Shown: piece by piece, positions 44,818 through 54,228 of the stretch
Layout: every line of letters starts with the position of its first letter
Numbering within the stretch: position 1 is the stretch's first letter
Source: Pinirhizobacter soli
GTDB taxonomy: Bacteria > Pseudomonadota > Gammaproteobacteria > Xanthomonadales > Rhodanobacteraceae
DNA length: 64,000 nt
Direction of reading: 5' to 3'
NCBI RefSeq assembly: GCF_015905305.1
Contig: NZ_JADZLQ010000001.1
Location: 1,760,599-1,824,598 of the forward strand
Notes under the pieces: generated by a model
The model's input: the letters and a program-made list of their open reading frames with translations, nothing else
The model's database searches: none
What the model was told of the DNA's origin: nothing
Program-made: the position numbers and the translations under genes

Positions 44818-44988
44818 ATGCAAATGCCGAAGGAGGCCAAGGCAGTTGTATGCGTGGTTTATTTGCAAACGGCCATTGCCAGGATTCTGAAAACGTCGCT
44901 GCTTCGAGCGGCGTGGATGGCGTCGGCAGCCAATGCGGTGGCGACCGTGGGCTTGGCATTTCTACTGTTTGGCATCGGTCATAGGTAA
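44818..44988 (+). CDS. Possible small membrane protein
   Basis: A 56-codon reading frame starting MQMPKEAKAVVCVV and ending with one hydrophobic helix (NAVATVGLAFLLFGIGHR). No family is recognised and the ribosome-binding site is poor. It is the only candidate in the 357-base gap between the methyltransferase and the receiver-domain gene, which otherwise shows nothing. Confidence 0.25.
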   Translation: MQMPKEAKAVVCVVYLQTAIARILKTSLLRAAWMASAANAVATVGLAFLLFGIGHR

Positions 44989-45082
44989 GTTCGAGGAATC
45001 AACGCTGGGATGCCTGCGATCACGCTGCAAAGCGAGTACGCTGGCGGCTTCGGCGTCTTTTTGGTGCCAGGGGGTGGTCACC

Positions 45083-45466
45083 ATGGATTCTGCACCTGTT
45101 GCACTGGTCGCCGAGGGCGACCGGGTTCTGGCGGAAACGCTTGCCGATTCCCTTGAAGTGATGGGATTCGACCCGGTTGTGGTCAGAAACGAAGGTGCTG
45201 CAAAACGAGTGCTGGACGACATCGGCGAACCGGACCTGCTGGTGTGTGACGCGGTCTTTGGCAAAGGGCGTCAGCCTTTCGTGTTTGCGCGCAAAGAAGC
45301 GCTGCAGGCGCCACGACTGCCGGTCGTTGTCACCACTACCCCCGAGGCGCCGACCCCTGCAGACCTGCGTGGACGGGTTTCCACAGCGGAGAAGCCCTTT
45401 GGCAAGGTGGATCTCCAGGAAGGTGTGATCGGGGCACGAAAGAAGGCTGGTCCGAACCATACCTGA
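45083..45466 (+). CDS. Stand-alone receiver-domain protein
   Basis: 127-residue protein consisting of a single response-regulator receiver domain. The acidic pocket (E11, D13), a phosphoacceptor-like D56 in LLVCDAVFG, the T84/T85 switch position in VVVTTTPEAP, and K104 in EKPFGK are present, so phosphorylation is plausible. There is no output domain. I chose the ATG at 45083 with a G-rich sequence upstream; the open frame before it has no similarity. No kinase gene is near, so it may serve a distant hybrid or orphan kinase. Confidence 0.75.
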   Translation: MDSAPVALVAEGDRVLAETLADSLEVMGFDPVVVRNEGAAKRVLDDIGEPDLLVCDAVFGKGRQPFVFARKEALQAPRLPVVVTTTPEAPTPADLRGRVSTAEKPFGKVDLQEGVIGARKKAGPNHT

Positions 45467-45529
45467 GCCTCGAACGACCGGACCAGGCAGCGCCCCCTGC
45501 TGACGTTCTCAACACAGCGTTTGGCGCTG

Positions 45530-45787
45530 TTACACGCCTAGGATAGGCGCGGACACGGGCTTGAGGTCCGCCTCGAACGTACGCCACTGACCATCGCCGC
45601 CTTGCAGGGCAATCTGCGCCGAGTCACCCAAAGCGGAGCAGGCACGTGCAGCCTTGCTCGCGAATGACAGCGCATCCTTGCGGGATGAAAAGCCACGACA
45701 GCCCTGGCCGCTTTCGACGACCCAACCCTGGGCGCCCCGCCTCTCAAAAGGGATTTCAAATACCGTGGGAGGCGTAAGGAAAGGCAT
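45530..45787 (-). CDS. Small DUF2188-like hypothetical protein
   Basis: 85 residues. The middle part GWVVESGQGCRGFSSRKDA followed by FASKAARACSALGDSAQI and GGDGQWRTFEAD has the pattern of short DUF2188-type proteins (a small beta sheet plus one helix, with a terminal dGxw motif). No function is known for that family. The ATG at 45787 lacks a Shine-Dalgarno site, so the true start may differ. Confidence 0.5.
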   Translation of the reverse strand: MPFLTPPTVFEIPFERRGAQGWVVESGQGCRGFSSRKDALSFASKAARACSALGDSAQIALQGGDGQWRTFEADLKPVSAPILGV

Positions 45788-46009
45788 GAAGAATGCTGAC
45801 CGAACGCGATACCTGAGCGCGGGTAACTCCCGTGAGGGTGGTCGTCACGGGGCCAGTGATAACTGGAGATCGTCCCAGATGCAAAGCGGTGATGTGATTG
45901 ATGTCGCGGGAGACTTGAGTGAGGTGCATATTTGAGGCATGTCAGCTTTCAGTATTGACCGGTGGGGCCAATGGCAAATGAAGCGTTTGTTGTACAGAAG
46001 CTGGTCGGG

Positions 46010-46465
46010 ATGCGAACTCGCACCCGGGCCGTCGTTCTCCTAGTCACCATGGTTGGCTTAGCGACGGCTTACGGTTGTCATCCCAAGACGCCCGCAGCCG
46101 AAAAGGTCCGCGCAGACAACGTGTTTGAAATCATCTGGGTGACATCCCATGAAGCCCTTCTTGTAGTCCGCCCGATTACTGGCTATGAAGACTTCAAGGG
46201 AACAAAGTTCATACCGCCAGTGGACCCGGTCACGGGGCAGCGCTACGAATTCCACCGGGAGGGCAACAAGGTCACCGTGTGTGCGGTCTTCGACGAAGCC
46301 ACACCAGACTTCAACGGTAAAGAAAAAATTCGGTTCGGCGACCCCATGGTCCACAGCTTTGGCACTTGGAGTCATGGCCCCGGGCGACAGTGCATCAGCC
46401 AGGACGTCTGGCATCCGGCAGGACAGTCAGGGGGAAACCTGAGCCTTAATAAGCAGGACTGTTGA
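46010..46465 (+). CDS. Exported or lipoprotein-like hypothetical protein
   Basis: 151 residues with a hydrophobic export signal (AVVLLVTMVGLATAYGC). The Cys after AYG suggests a lipoprotein, although the lipobox is not canonical. The mature part is polar, with three further cysteines, and no family is recognised. An ATG at 45971 upstream in frame would add 13 residues before the signal; 46010 gives a more normal signal peptide. Base composition is moderately lower in GC. No clear partner genes. Confidence 0.5.
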   Translation: MRTRTRAVVLLVTMVGLATAYGCHPKTPAAEKVRADNVFEIIWVTSHEALLVVRPITGYEDFKGTKFIPPVDPVTGQRYEFHREGNKVTVCAVFDEATPDFNGKEKIRFGDPMVHSFGTWSHGPGRQCISQDVWHPAGQSGGNLSLNKQDC

Positions 46466-46530
46466 GCTCCTGGGCAATCACATCCTGACAGCCGCCCTAC
46501 TGCGTCCGCAGCGCCTCAATTTGCGAGACC

Positions 46531-46941
46531 TCATCTCGTTCGGCCGAGAAGCTCTCCTGCCAACTCACGCGCCGACCCTCGATACGACACGGCCAAACCC
46601 AATCCGAAGAAGAGAGCGCTCGACACCAACGCATTCTCCACACGCAACATGGGATGACCGAGAAGCATGTTGTAGGCAACATAGCTGCCGTCGACGACAG
46701 CCCAAGTAACTGCCAAGGCAACCACGACGCTAAAGACCCAGCCCGGTCGACGGTACCGCACCGCAGTCGCGATCAGTCGCACGACCCAGGGCGCAAATAG
46801 GTAAGCGAGCACCCCCATCAGAATACTGATGCCGACGTCCCAGTCCGGGAAGCTGTAGGTCACCGCGCCCCAAAGCAACCAGGCCATCCCTACGAAAAAG
46901 ACAGCGAGTTTCCAGGGCCGCAAGAGTTCGATCAATTCCAT
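46531..46941 (-). CDS. Hypothetical inner-membrane protein
   Basis: 136-residue hydrophobic protein with about four membrane helices (LAVFFVGMAWLLWGAVTYSF, ILMGVLAYLFAPWVVRL, FSVVVALAVTWAVVDGS, ALVSSALFFGLGLAVSY). No family is recognised. I chose the ATG at 46941 because GAGG lies six bases upstream; ATG 46947 is two codons earlier. It is upstream of the tRNA-Gln terminator on the same strand and ends the accessory region. Confidence 0.65.
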   Translation of the reverse strand: MELIELLRPWKLAVFFVGMAWLLWGAVTYSFPDWDVGISILMGVLAYLFAPWVVRLIATAVRYRRPGWVFSVVVALAVTWAVVDGSYVAYNMLLGHPMLRVENALVSSALFFGLGLAVSYRGSARELAGELLGRTR

Positions 46942-47009
46942 GAACATCCTCGAATTTGTCTTAAGCCCCGGCGCATCCCTCAGGCTGATTATACGTAGCC
47001 CCACAAACG

Positions 47010-47038
47010 AAAAAGCCCCTGATTTCTCAGGGGCTTTT
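47010..47038 (-). terminator. Terminator after tRNA-Gln
   Basis: An AAAAGCCCCTGA stem pairs with TCAGGGGCTTTT around a short loop, ending in a T run when read on the minus strand. It follows the tRNA 3' end by a few bases. Confidence 0.85.
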
Positions 47039-47044
47039 CAGTTT

Positions 47045-47118
47045 TGGCTGGGAGACTAGGATTCGAACCTAGATAAACGGAGTCAGAGTCCGTTGTCCTA
47101 CCGTTAGACGATCTCCCA
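47045..47118 (-). tRNA. tRNA-Gln (anticodon CTG)
   Basis: Read on the minus strand: acceptor stem TGGGAGA/TCTCCCA, anticodon stem ACGGA/TCCGT around the loop CTCTGAC (anticodon CTG, reading CAG), T-loop GGTTCGAATCC, and an encoded 3' CCA. About 74 bases. A terminator follows. Confidence 0.95.
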
Positions 47119-47181
47119 GTAACTGGGCCGGCAACGCGCTCTGACCTTGGAGCGCTGCCAGTGAAACGTAATCCCGGGGGA

Positions 47182-47574
47182 TTAGCGCTTCGAGAACTGC
47201 GTGGCGCGACGGGCCTTGTGCAGACCGACCTTCTTACGCTCGACTTCGCGGGCGTCGCGGGTCATGAAGCCGGCCTTGCGGAGCGGCGACTTCAGGTTTT
47301 CGTCGTACTCGACCAGGGCGCGCGAGATGCCCAGGCGGATGGCGCCGGCCTGGCCGGTGATGCCGCCGCCGGCAACCGTCACCGTGATGTCGAACTTGTC
47401 GGTGTTGTCCGTGAGCTCGAGCGGCTGGCGCACGATCATGCGGGAGGTTTCACGACCGAAGAACTGCTCGAGCGTCTTGCCGTTGACGACGATGGCGCCG
47501 CTGCCCTTGCGGAGGAAAACGCGGGCGGCGGAGGTCTTGCGGCGGCCGGTGCCGTAATTCTGCGAAATTGCCAT
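47182..47574 (-). CDS. rpsI: 30S ribosomal protein S9
   Basis: 130-residue small-subunit protein. Diagnostic are [20 protein letters not shown] at the N-terminus and the basic C-terminal tail [15 protein letters not shown], whose last lysine-arginine reaches the P site tRNA. It follows rplM by nine bases in the conserved rplM-rpsI operon. Confidence 0.97.
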   Translation of the reverse strand: MAISQNYGTGRRKTSAARVFLRKGSGAIVVNGKTLEQFFGRETSRMIVRQPLELTDNTDKFDITVTVAGGGITGQAGAIRLGISRALVEYDENLKSPLRKAGFMTRDAREVERKKVGLHKARRATQFSKR

Positions 47575-47583
47575 GTCGATTCC

Positions 47584-48012
47584 TTAGATTTCCAGCGCCT
47601 GCGGCTGCTGTGCGGTGTGCGGGTGCTCGGCACCACCGTAGACCTTGAGCTTGCGGTACATCGCACGGCCCAGCGGGTTCTTCGGCAGCATGCCCTTGAC
47701 CGCGATCTCAATCACGCGCTCCGGGTAGGTAGCCAGCAGATCCTTAAGACTGGTGGTCTTCAGGTTGCCGACGTAGCCGGTGAAGCGGTGGTACTTCTTG
47801 TCGTCCAGCTTGTTGCCGGTGACGGCCACCTTGTCGGCGTTGATCACGACGATGTAATCGCCGGTATCGACGTGCGGGGTGTATTCCGGCTTGTGCTTGC
47901 CGCGGAGGCGACGGGCGATTTCGGTCGACATGCGACCGAGCGTCTTGTTCGTCGCATCGATGACGAACCAGTCGCGCTTGACGCTTTCCGGCTTGGCGCT
48001 GAACGTTTTCAT
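47584..48012 (-). CDS. rplM: 50S ribosomal protein L13
   Basis: 142-residue large-subunit protein that binds 23S rRNA early in assembly. The N-terminus [15 protein letters not shown], the central [18 protein letters not shown] and the later [21 protein letters not shown] are diagnostic. I chose the ATG at 48012 rather than the longer frame because it gives the canonical MKTF start. First gene of rplM-rpsI, divergent from coq7. Confidence 0.97.
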   Translation of the reverse strand: MKTFSAKPESVKRDWFVIDATNKTLGRMSTEIARRLRGKHKPEYTPHVDTGDYIVVINADKVAVTGNKLDDKKYHRFTGYVGNLKTTSLKDLLATYPERVIEIAVKGMLPKNPLGRAMYRKLKVYGGAEHPHTAQQPQALEI

Positions 48013-48173
48013 TTCGAAAATACCTGATAGCCGCCAACTTGGCGGAACACGGAATCGGTGGACCAAAGACGCGAGAGGATAACGGAATCGTCACCTTGCG
48101 CGCAAGCCACGCCCACGAAGGGCATCGGGCCGACAATGATAACATGTGTTCAAGGAAAAGGAGCCCCCAAACC

Positions 48174-48815
48174 ATGCCTGTCCGCCATTTTAGCCCACTC
48201 GACCGCGTCCTGTCCGGTATCGAGCACGCCATGGAAGCCGTGGCCGGCAAGCCGGAGGCCATCCGACCCTCCCCCGGCCAGGGGGCGCCGGAGGCCGACA
48301 TGGACGATATCCAGCGCCGGGAAGCCGCCGGGCTGATGCGCATCAACCATACCGGCGAGGTCTGCGCCCAGGCCTTGTACATGGGCCAGGCGGCCCTGGC
48401 CCGGGACGGCACCGTCCGGGCCCACCTGCTGCATGCGGCCTCAGAGGAAACCGACCACCTGGCCTGGTGTTCGGAGCGCCTGACCCAGCTCGATAGCCGC
48501 CCGAGCCTGCTCAACCCCCTCTGGTACGCCGGCTCCTACGCCATCGGCGCCGCCGCCGCCCTGGTGGGCGATCCGGTGAGCCTGGGCTTCGTGGTGGAGA
48601 CCGAGCGCCAGGTCGAGGCCCATCTGGCCGAGCACCTGGAACGCCTGCCGCCCCACGACGAGCGCTCCCGCGCCATCCTGACCCAGATGCAGGTGGATGA
48701 AGCCCGCCACGCGGTGCAGGCGCAGGACCGTGGCGGCGTAGCCCTGCCCCGACCCATTCCCACCCTGATGCGGGGCATGTCGAAGGTGATGAAGGCCGTC
48801 GCCTACCGGATCTAA
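48174..48815 (+). CDS. coq7: Demethoxyubiquinone hydroxylase Coq7
   Basis: Di-iron monooxygenase for the late hydroxylation of the ubiquinone ring (C6 hydroxylation giving demethylubiquinol); 213 residues. The two iron-ligand repeats show as [15 protein letters not shown] and [11 protein letters not shown], then [10 protein letters not shown] and MQVDEARHA. Members of Coq7 replace UbiF in many proteobacteria, including Xanthomonadales. Membrane-associated through amphipathic helices. GGAG lies eleven bases before the ATG. It is convergent with speD across a shared terminator. Confidence 0.94.
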   Translation: MPVRHFSPLDRVLSGIEHAMEAVAGKPEAIRPSPGQGAPEADMDDIQRREAAGLMRINHTGEVCAQALYMGQAALARDGTVRAHLLHAASEETDHLAWCSERLTQLDSRPSLLNPLWYAGSYAIGAAAALVGDPVSLGFVVETERQVEAHLAEHLERLPPHDERSRAILTQMQVDEARHAVQAQDRGGVALPRPIPTLMRGMSKVMKAVAYRI

Positions 48816-48827
48816 TCTCCGGACAGA

Positions 48828-48856
48828 AAAAACCCCGCTCGAGGCGGGGTTTTTTC
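48828..48856. terminator. Bidirectional terminator between coq7 and speD
   Basis: AAAAAACCCCGC pairs with GCGGGGTTTTTT around the tetraloop TCGA/CGAG region; T runs on both strands make it suitable for both converging genes. Confidence 0.9.
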
Positions 48857-48876
48857 GTAAACGATGGAACTGGCCG

Positions 48877-49662
48877 TTACATCAGGTTCCGGCCATGGAA
48901 CAGCTCTTCGATCTCGCGACGCAGCAGCGATTCAATGCGCTGGCGGTCCTTGAAGGAGAGGTCGTCGGCCTGGGCCTCGAAAAGGTAGGTATCGAGGTCG
49001 AAGTCCTTGATGTGCATCTTCGTGTGGAAGATGTTTTCCTGGTAGACGTTCACGTCGAACATCTCGTACTTCTGGCGGATATGGCGGGCCAGGTAGTCCT
49101 GAACGGAATTGATCTTGTGGTCGATGAAGTGCTTCTTGCCCTTCACGTCGCGGGTGAAGCCGCGCACGCGGTAGTCGGCCACCACGATGTCTGATTCGAA
49201 GCTGTCGATCAGGAAATTCAGCGCCTTCAGCGGGGAGATGACGCCGCAGGTGGCCACGTCGATATCCGCACGGAAGGTGGCGATGCCGTTATGCGGATGG
49301 GTTTCCGGATAGGTGTGGACGGTGATGTGGCTCTTGTCCATGTGCGCAACCACGGCACCGGAAATCGTGTCGCGGCCGAGTTTCTCGACCACCGGCTCTT
49401 CGGAGATCAGGATCGTCACCGAAGCACCCTGCGGATCGTAGTCCTGGCGCGCGATGTTCAGGATGTTGGCGCCGATGATCTCGGCCACATCAGTAAGGAT
49501 CTGTGTCAGGCGATCGGCATCGTATTGCTCATCGATGTACTCGATGTAGCGCTGGCGCTGCTCTTCCGACACGGCATAGCAGATGTCGTAGATGTTGAAA
49601 CTCAAGGCCTTGGTCAGGTTGTTGAAACCCTGCAACATCAGGCGGGGAAGCGGTTTTACCAC
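48877..49662 (-). CDS. speD: S-adenosylmethionine decarboxylase proenzyme
   Basis: Polyamine pathway enzyme making decarboxylated SAM for spermidine synthesis. 261 residues, of the long E. coli-type class. The self-cleavage site is at K110-S111 within [14 protein letters not shown], where the serine becomes the pyruvoyl cofactor. The later [20 protein letters not shown] holds the catalytic Cys. The start is GTG at 49662. It is divergent from clp; the speD-clp neighbourhood is shared with Xanthomonas. Confidence 0.95.
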   Translation of the reverse strand: MVKPLPRLMLQGFNNLTKALSFNIYDICYAVSEEQRQRYIEYIDEQYDADRLTQILTDVAEIIGANILNIARQDYDPQGASVTILISEEPVVEKLGRDTISGAVVAHMDKSHITVHTYPETHPHNGIATFRADIDVATCGVISPLKALNFLIDSFESDIVVADYRVRGFTRDVKGKKHFIDHKINSVQDYLARHIRQKYEMFDVNVYQENIFHTKMHIKDFDLDTYLFEAQADDLSFKDRQRIESLLRREIEELFHGRNLM

Positions 49663-49812
49663 GGCGGCACTCCGGGACCGCTCGCGCGGCCTACAGTTGA
49701 CACGGGTTAGCAGCTAGGGTCCCCGCTTTCGAAAAAAGAACGTCCAGGCGTCAAGCTTTAACGTTCGATGTGACCGGGACAAGACAGCCCGCCCGGTCGA
49801 AAGGACGAAATT

Positions 49813-49869
49813 ATGAGCCAAACCGGCGTGGATTTGAATCCGTCGCAAGATGAGTCATTCCTGCAATAA
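49813..49869 (+). CDS. Possible 18-residue leader peptide upstream of clp
   Basis: An ATG at 49813 is preceded by AAGGA at a seven-base distance, the best ribosome-binding site in the 302-base gap between speD and clp. The frame encodes 18 residues (MSQTGVDLNPSQDESFLQ) and ends 95 bases before the clp GTG. GC-rich inverted repeats follow (for example GCTCGCGAGGAGC). Whether it is translated is unknown; the rest of the gap holds the divergent promoters and nothing else I can identify. Confidence 0.35.
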   Translation: MSQTGVDLNPSQDESFLQ

Positions 49870-49964
49870 TCGAAGCTCGCGAGGAGCTGGGGCCCTGCCG
49901 GCGTAGCCCTCGGGCGTGATGACCTCGCGCCCGCCACGACCCTCATGGCTTACTGGAACCGAAC

Positions 49965-50660
49965 GTGGCCCAACTCAAATACTTGTTGCAACAGCAGTTC
50001 GAGCGCTCGCAAGCCCCGGTTAGCTTCGCCCCAGACCCGGCCACGATGGAACGTTTCCTAGGCGCCTGCCACCGGCGGCGCTACCCGGGTAAAACCGCCA
50101 TCATCCGACCCGGCGACCCCGCCAACACGCTCTACTACGTGATCGACGGCTCGCTGGCCGTATGCACCGAAGACGAAGAAGGCCGCGAACTGATCCTGGC
50201 CTACATCAACCGGGGCCAGTTCATCGGCGAGATGGGTCTGTTCGTGGAGCAGGCCCAGCGCGAATCGCTGGTGCGCACGCGCACGCCCTGTGAAATGGCC
50301 GAAATCAGCTACGAGCGGATGTTCCAGCTGCTGGAAACCACACTTGCCGACGATTGCCCGAAACTGCTGTTCGCCATCGGCGCGCAACTCACTGACCGCT
50401 TGCTGCGTACCTCGCGGCAGGTCAGCCGGATGGCCTTCATGGACGTCACCAGCCGCGTCTCGCGCACCCTGCTGGACCTGTGCACCGAGCCCGACGCCAT
50501 GACCCACCCGGAAGGCACGCAGATCCGTATTTCCCGCCAGGAAGTCAGCCGCATCGTCGGCTGCTCGCGCGAGATGGTGGGCCGGGTGCTCAAGCAGTTG
50601 GAAGAAGAACGAATGATCGACGTCACCGGCAAGACGATCGTGGTGCGCGGCACCCGCTAA
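49965..50660 (+). CDS. clp: CRP-like global regulator Clp
   Basis: 231-residue regulator of the CRP/FNR superfamily, homologous to Xanthomonas Clp, which binds c-di-GMP rather than cAMP and controls exoenzymes, polysaccharide and virulence genes. The cyclic-nucleotide domain (about 25-140) has IIRPGDPANTLYYVIDGS and GQFIGEMGLF; the DNA-binding helix-turn-helix is RISRQEVSRIVGCSREMVGR (about 176-195). The start is GTG at 49965, with a weak ribosome-binding site. The neighbours speD and trpGDC are the same as in Xanthomonas. Ligand specificity here is inferred from homology. Confidence 0.92.
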   Translation: MAQLKYLLQQQFERSQAPVSFAPDPATMERFLGACHRRRYPGKTAIIRPGDPANTLYYVIDGSLAVCTEDEEGRELILAYINRGQFIGEMGLFVEQAQRESLVRTRTPCEMAEISYERMFQLLETTLADDCPKLLFAIGAQLTDRLLRTSRQVSRMAFMDVTSRVSRTLLDLCTEPDAMTHPEGTQIRISRQEVSRIVGCSREMVGRVLKQLEEERMIDVTGKTIVVRGTR

Positions 50661-50666
50661 CCGTCG

Positions 50667-51602
50667 TTACCGGCGCGGGTCGTACACCATGTAGACGTCG
50701 GCACGGGCGTAGTGCGAGCCCTCGCGCACGCCCGGCTGCATCACGAAGCCGGCCCGCTCGTACATCCCCAGGGCCTTCTTCAGCACGCTGCTCGATTCCA
50801 GGAACAGCTCACGGCCACACAGGCGGCGGTAGGCATCCAGCGCCGCGTCCATGAGCTTGCGACCGGCGCCCAGGCCCTGCCAGGCCTCATCCACGGCCAT
50901 CTTGGAAAGCTCAAAGACACCCTCGCCCTCGTGCAACAGCGCGCAGGTGCCGACGATGATGCCTTCGCAGCGGGCGAAGAGGATCACCCCGCCCTGGGCC
51001 AGCACCAGGCCTTCCGGGTCGGACAGCACGGCATCGTCCACGGCTTCGACCACGAAATAGCGTTCCAGCCAAGCCACGTTGAGGCGGCGGAAATCGCCGG
51101 CATAGGCCGGCTCATAGGCGACGATTTCGACTTCGGCGGACATCAGGGCGCCATGTTCCCGCAGGATGGCATCGGAAAGCGACTGCCGGCGTAGAGCGTC
51201 TTCGGTACCGGCAAGCGCGCCCAGCAGCAGGCGGGAGATGCCCGGGTAGTCGCGGTTCACCGTGCGCCGGATGGCAAGCCACATGGGTTCGAGCTGGCGC
51301 AGGGCATGGCGCGCCGTCGCCGTGGCTGCCAGCGTGCCCGTGCCGCGGCGCTCCACCAACCCTTCGCGTACCAGCAGGCTGGCCAGCGGGTTCACCGTGG
51401 TGTGCGGCAGGCCCAGGGCCAGGCAGATGTCGGTCGATGACGCCGGGCCGTGGTCCCGCAGGAAGCGCAGGATGGGGATCCAGCGCGACTGCAGAGTCGA
51501 GCCAGTGGCCTGGAAGACGTCGTCGATAGACTGGTAAAGCTGCTCGCTGAGCGCGTGCAGGCGGCTGGCAAGGGCCAGCTCGGCTAGGGAATCGAAATGC
51601 AT
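50667..51602 (-). CDS. MarR-GNAT fusion regulator/acetyltransferase
   Basis: 311-residue bifunctional protein: an N-terminal MarR-type winged helix (about 20-130, with SSTDICLALGLPHTTVNPLA as the recognition region) and a C-terminal GNAT domain (about 155-305) in which KMAVDEAWQGLGAGRKLMD is the acetyl-CoA loop. Such fusions are frequent in proteobacteria; the acetylation target and DNA sites are unknown. It is convergent with clp (six-base gap) and has no operon partner. Confidence 0.9.
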   Translation of the reverse strand: MHFDSLAELALASRLHALSEQLYQSIDDVFQATGSTLQSRWIPILRFLRDHGPASSTDICLALGLPHTTVNPLASLLVREGLVERRGTGTLAATATARHALRQLEPMWLAIRRTVNRDYPGISRLLLGALAGTEDALRRQSLSDAILREHGALMSAEVEIVAYEPAYAGDFRRLNVAWLERYFVVEAVDDAVLSDPEGLVLAQGGVILFARCEGIIVGTCALLHEGEGVFELSKMAVDEAWQGLGAGRKLMDAALDAYRRLCGRELFLESSSVLKKALGMYERAGFVMQPGVREGSHYARADVYMVYDPRR

Positions 51603-51675
51603 GACGCGGGAGGGGGTACGCGGGGAGGGCTAGCCCGCCAAGGTAGCGGCACTTAAGCCCGGGCGCAATCGGCCA

Positions 51676-52371
51676 TCAGTACCATGCGACCCTTCCAACC
51701 GCCCGGCCCAGGGCTTTTTCAACGCGTTTGCAGGTGCGTGGCGTGGCATTGACCATCATCGGCTCGGTGGCCGGTCGCAGCATCGGGATGTCCCGCCAGG
51801 AATCGCTATAGGCCACGTCCCAGCGGGCAAGGCCGATCTCGGCAAGGCTCGCCAGCTTGCGGGCGCCGATGTTGTGGCGGCGTACGCGCATGCCGAGCCA
51901 GCCGGGCCGGAATGTCGACGCCAGCACCGGGACACCCGCCAGGCCCAGTTCGTCCAGGATGGCGCGCGCCAGGGTTTCCTCACAAGCGGTGACCACCATC
52001 ACCCGCTCGCCGGCATGCAGGTGCCGGCGCAAGGCCGCGATGCCATCTCGCGGGAAGAGCCTGGGGGTACGCGCCAGCTCCACGCCGAACGCCGTTGCCA
52101 TCTGTTCGTACCGGGCCGGGCCGACGAACAGCAAAGCCAGGCGCACCAGGAAATGCGCCGCGGCCTTGCGCGAAAAGATCGCCAGCAACAGCCACACGGG
52201 TGAGGTCACCAGCGCCAGCAGCTTGCGGCCGAACGACCGCTTGTAACGTGCGCGCATGAACAGGGTGAATGAATCACCGCGAATCAACACGCCGTCGAAG
52301 TCGAACAGCACCACGCGCGCGCCATCTTCAAGTGGCGTTTCCGCGCCTTCCACCGCTTCCCCTGTCGTCAC
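51676..52371 (-). CDS. HAD-IB family hydrolase
   Basis: 231-residue phosphatase-like protein of the HAD superfamily subclass IB. Motif I is FDFDGVLIRGDS (about 23-34), motif II is VVTACEE (about 126), and motif III/IV lies in YSDSWRDIPML (about 188-198). A hydrophobic helix pair (SPVWLLLAIFS) fits the cap region of membrane-near HAD-IB proteins. The substrate is unknown; phosphoserine and lysophosphatidate are substrates of relatives. A GTG start at 52371 lies ten bases after the trpC stop, so it is likely co-transcribed with trpGDC. Confidence 0.88.
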   Translation of the reverse strand: MTTGEAVEGAETPLEDGARVVLFDFDGVLIRGDSFTLFMRARYKRSFGRKLLALVTSPVWLLLAIFSRKAAAHFLVRLALLFVGPARYEQMATAFGVELARTPRLFPRDGIAALRRHLHAGERVMVVTACEETLARAILDELGLAGVPVLASTFRPGWLGMRVRRHNIGARKLASLAEIGLARWDVAYSDSWRDIPMLRPATEPMMVNATPRTCKRVEKALGRAVGRVAWY

Positions 52372-52380
52372 GATGGCTGC

Positions 52381-53169
52381 CTAGTTGAAGAGATCGCGCA
52401 AGGCGCTGCCGGGGTCTGGCGCACGCATGAAGGCCTCGCCGACCAGGAAGGCGTCGATGTCGGCCGCGCGCAGGCGCGATACGTCTTCCCTGGCATGGAT
52501 GCCCGATTCGGTGACGAAGATGCGGCCGGGCGCCACCAGGGGCCGCAGCCGCAGGGAAGTTTCCAGCGAGGTTTCGAACGTGCGCAGGTTGCGGTTGTTC
52601 ACGCCCACCAGCGGCACCGGCAGCGCCAGCGCTCGAATGAGTTCGTCTTCATCGTGCACTTCGGCCAGGACGTCCAGGTCGAGCTCGGCGGCCAGCAGGG
52701 AGAGATCCATCAGGCGCTCGTCGTCGAGCGCGGCTACGATCAGCAGGATGCAGTCGGCGCCGATCGCACGTGCCTCGTACACTTGGTACGGGTCGATGAT
52801 GAAGTCCTTGCGTAGCACCGGCAGCGAGCATGCCGCTCGCGCTTCCTGCAGATAGGCTTCGCTACCCTGGAAGAAGTCGGCATCGGTAAGCACCGACAGG
52901 CAGGCGGCGCCGCCAGCTTCGTAGCTGCGGGCGATATCGGCGGGGTGGAAATCGGCGCGGATCACACCCTTGCTGGGGCTGGCCTTCTTCACTTCGGCGA
53001 TCACGGCGGGCAAGCCGGCGGCGATTTTCGCTTCCATGGCGGCGGCGAAGCCACGCGTGTCGGGAAGGTCACCCACGCGCGCGACGAGGTCGTCCAGCGG
53101 CACTGCTGCATGGCGCGCGGCGATTTCTTCGACCTTGCGGGCGAGGATGCGATCGAGGATGTCAGTCAT
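52381..53169 (-). CDS. trpC: Indole-3-glycerol phosphate synthase
   Basis: Fourth step of tryptophan synthesis, closing CdRP to indole-3-glycerol phosphate. 262 residues, single-domain type (no TrpF fusion). The TIM-barrel motifs are [51 protein letters not shown] cut at the usual points, and [13 protein letters not shown]. It is 12 bases downstream of trpD and precedes the HAD gene. Confidence 0.96.
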   Translation of the reverse strand: MTDILDRILARKVEEIAARHAAVPLDDLVARVGDLPDTRGFAAAMEAKIAAGLPAVIAEVKKASPSKGVIRADFHPADIARSYEAGGAACLSVLTDADFFQGSEAYLQEARAACSLPVLRKDFIIDPYQVYEARAIGADCILLIVAALDDERLMDLSLLAAELDLDVLAEVHDEDELIRALALPVPLVGVNNRNLRTFETSLETSLRLRPLVAPGRIFVTESGIHAREDVSRLRAADIDAFLVGEAFMRAPDPGSALRDLFN

Positions 53170-53181
53170 AAAATACTTTTT

Positions 53182-54228
53182 CTAGGCGCCGGCGAGGCGG
53201 CGCGTCACGGCAACGAACTGGTCTATTTTCGCACGGGCGGCGCCACTGGCGATGGCCTGGCGGGCGGTGGCGATGCCATCGGCGATGGAATCGCTCACCC
53301 CGGCGGTGTATAGGGCGGCGCCCGCGTTCAGGCAAACGATCTCGTGCGGCACGCCGGGCTTGCCTTCCACGGCCTCCAACAGCATGGCCATGGATTGGTC
53401 TGCATTTTCCACTTTCAGGTTGCGGCTGGACGCCATGGCAAGGCCGAAATCTTCCGGCTCCACTTCGTACTCGCGCACTTGCCCGTTGCGCAGTTCGCCC
53501 ACCAGCGTGGCGGCGCCGAGTGAGAGCTCGTCCATGCCATCCCTGCCCCACACCACCATCGCGTTGCGCGCACCCAGCGCCTGCAACACGCGCACCTGGA
53601 TGCCGACGAGGTCCGGATGGAATACGCCCATCAGGATGTTCGGCGCACCGGCGGGGTTGGTAAGCGGCCCGAGGATGTTGAACATGGTGCGCACGCCCAT
53701 TTCGCGGCGCACGGGCGCCACGACCTTCATCGCCGGATGGTGATTGGGCGCGAACATGAAGGCGATGCCGGTCTCGGCCATGCACTGGGCCACCTGCGCC
53801 GGGCGCAGTTCGATGGCGGCGCCGAGCGCCTCGAGCACGTCGGCACTGCCGGAACTCGATGAAACGCTGCGGCCACCATGCTTGGCCACGTGCGCTCCGG
53901 CCGCGGCCGCCACGAACATCGCCGCGGTGGAAATGTTGAAGCTGCTGGCACCGTCGCCGCCGGTACCGACGATGTCCACGAAGTGATCGTGCGGCGGCAG
54001 TTCCACGCGGGTGGAGAGCTCGCGCATCACGCGTGCGGCGCCGGTGATCTCGCCGATGGTTTCTTTCTTCACGCGCAGGCCCGTGATGATCGCGGCCGTC
54101 ATCAACGGACTCACTTCCCCGTTCATGATCTGCCGCATCAGGTCGACCATCTCGTCGTGGAAGATCTCACGATGCTCGATGGTCCGCTGCAGCGCCTCGG
54201 AGGGGGTGATCACCTGGCGTCCGCTCAT
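53182..54228 (-). CDS. trpD: Anthranilate phosphoribosyltransferase
   Basis: Transfers phosphoribose from PRPP to anthranilate. 348 residues. The PRPP loop [18 protein letters not shown] and [21 protein letters not shown] are diagnostic. The start overlaps the trpG stop (ATGA), linking the two translationally. Not fused to TrpG. Confidence 0.96.
   Translation of the reverse strand: MSGRQVITPSEALQRTIEHREIFHDEMVDLMRQIMNGEVSPLMTAAIITGLRVKKETIGEITGAARVMRELSTRVELPPHDHFVDIVGTGGDGASSFNISTAAMFVAAAAGAHVAKHGGRSVSSSSGSADVLEALGAAIELRPAQVAQCMAETGIAFMFAPNHHPAMKVVAPVRREMGVRTMFNILGPLTNPAGAPNILMGVFHPDLVGIQVRVLQALGARNAMVVWGRDGMDELSLGAATLVGELRNGQVREYEVEPEDFGLAMASSRNLKVENADQSMAMLLEAVEGKPGVPHEIVCLNAGAALYTAGVSDSIADGIATARQAIASGAARAKIDQFVAVTRRLAGA

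Noticed and set aside
45786-45935. 49-codon plus-strand frame with a good Shine-Dalgarno-like sequence
   Set aside because: No protein-like features and it overlaps the start of the DUF2188-like gene; left out for lack of support.
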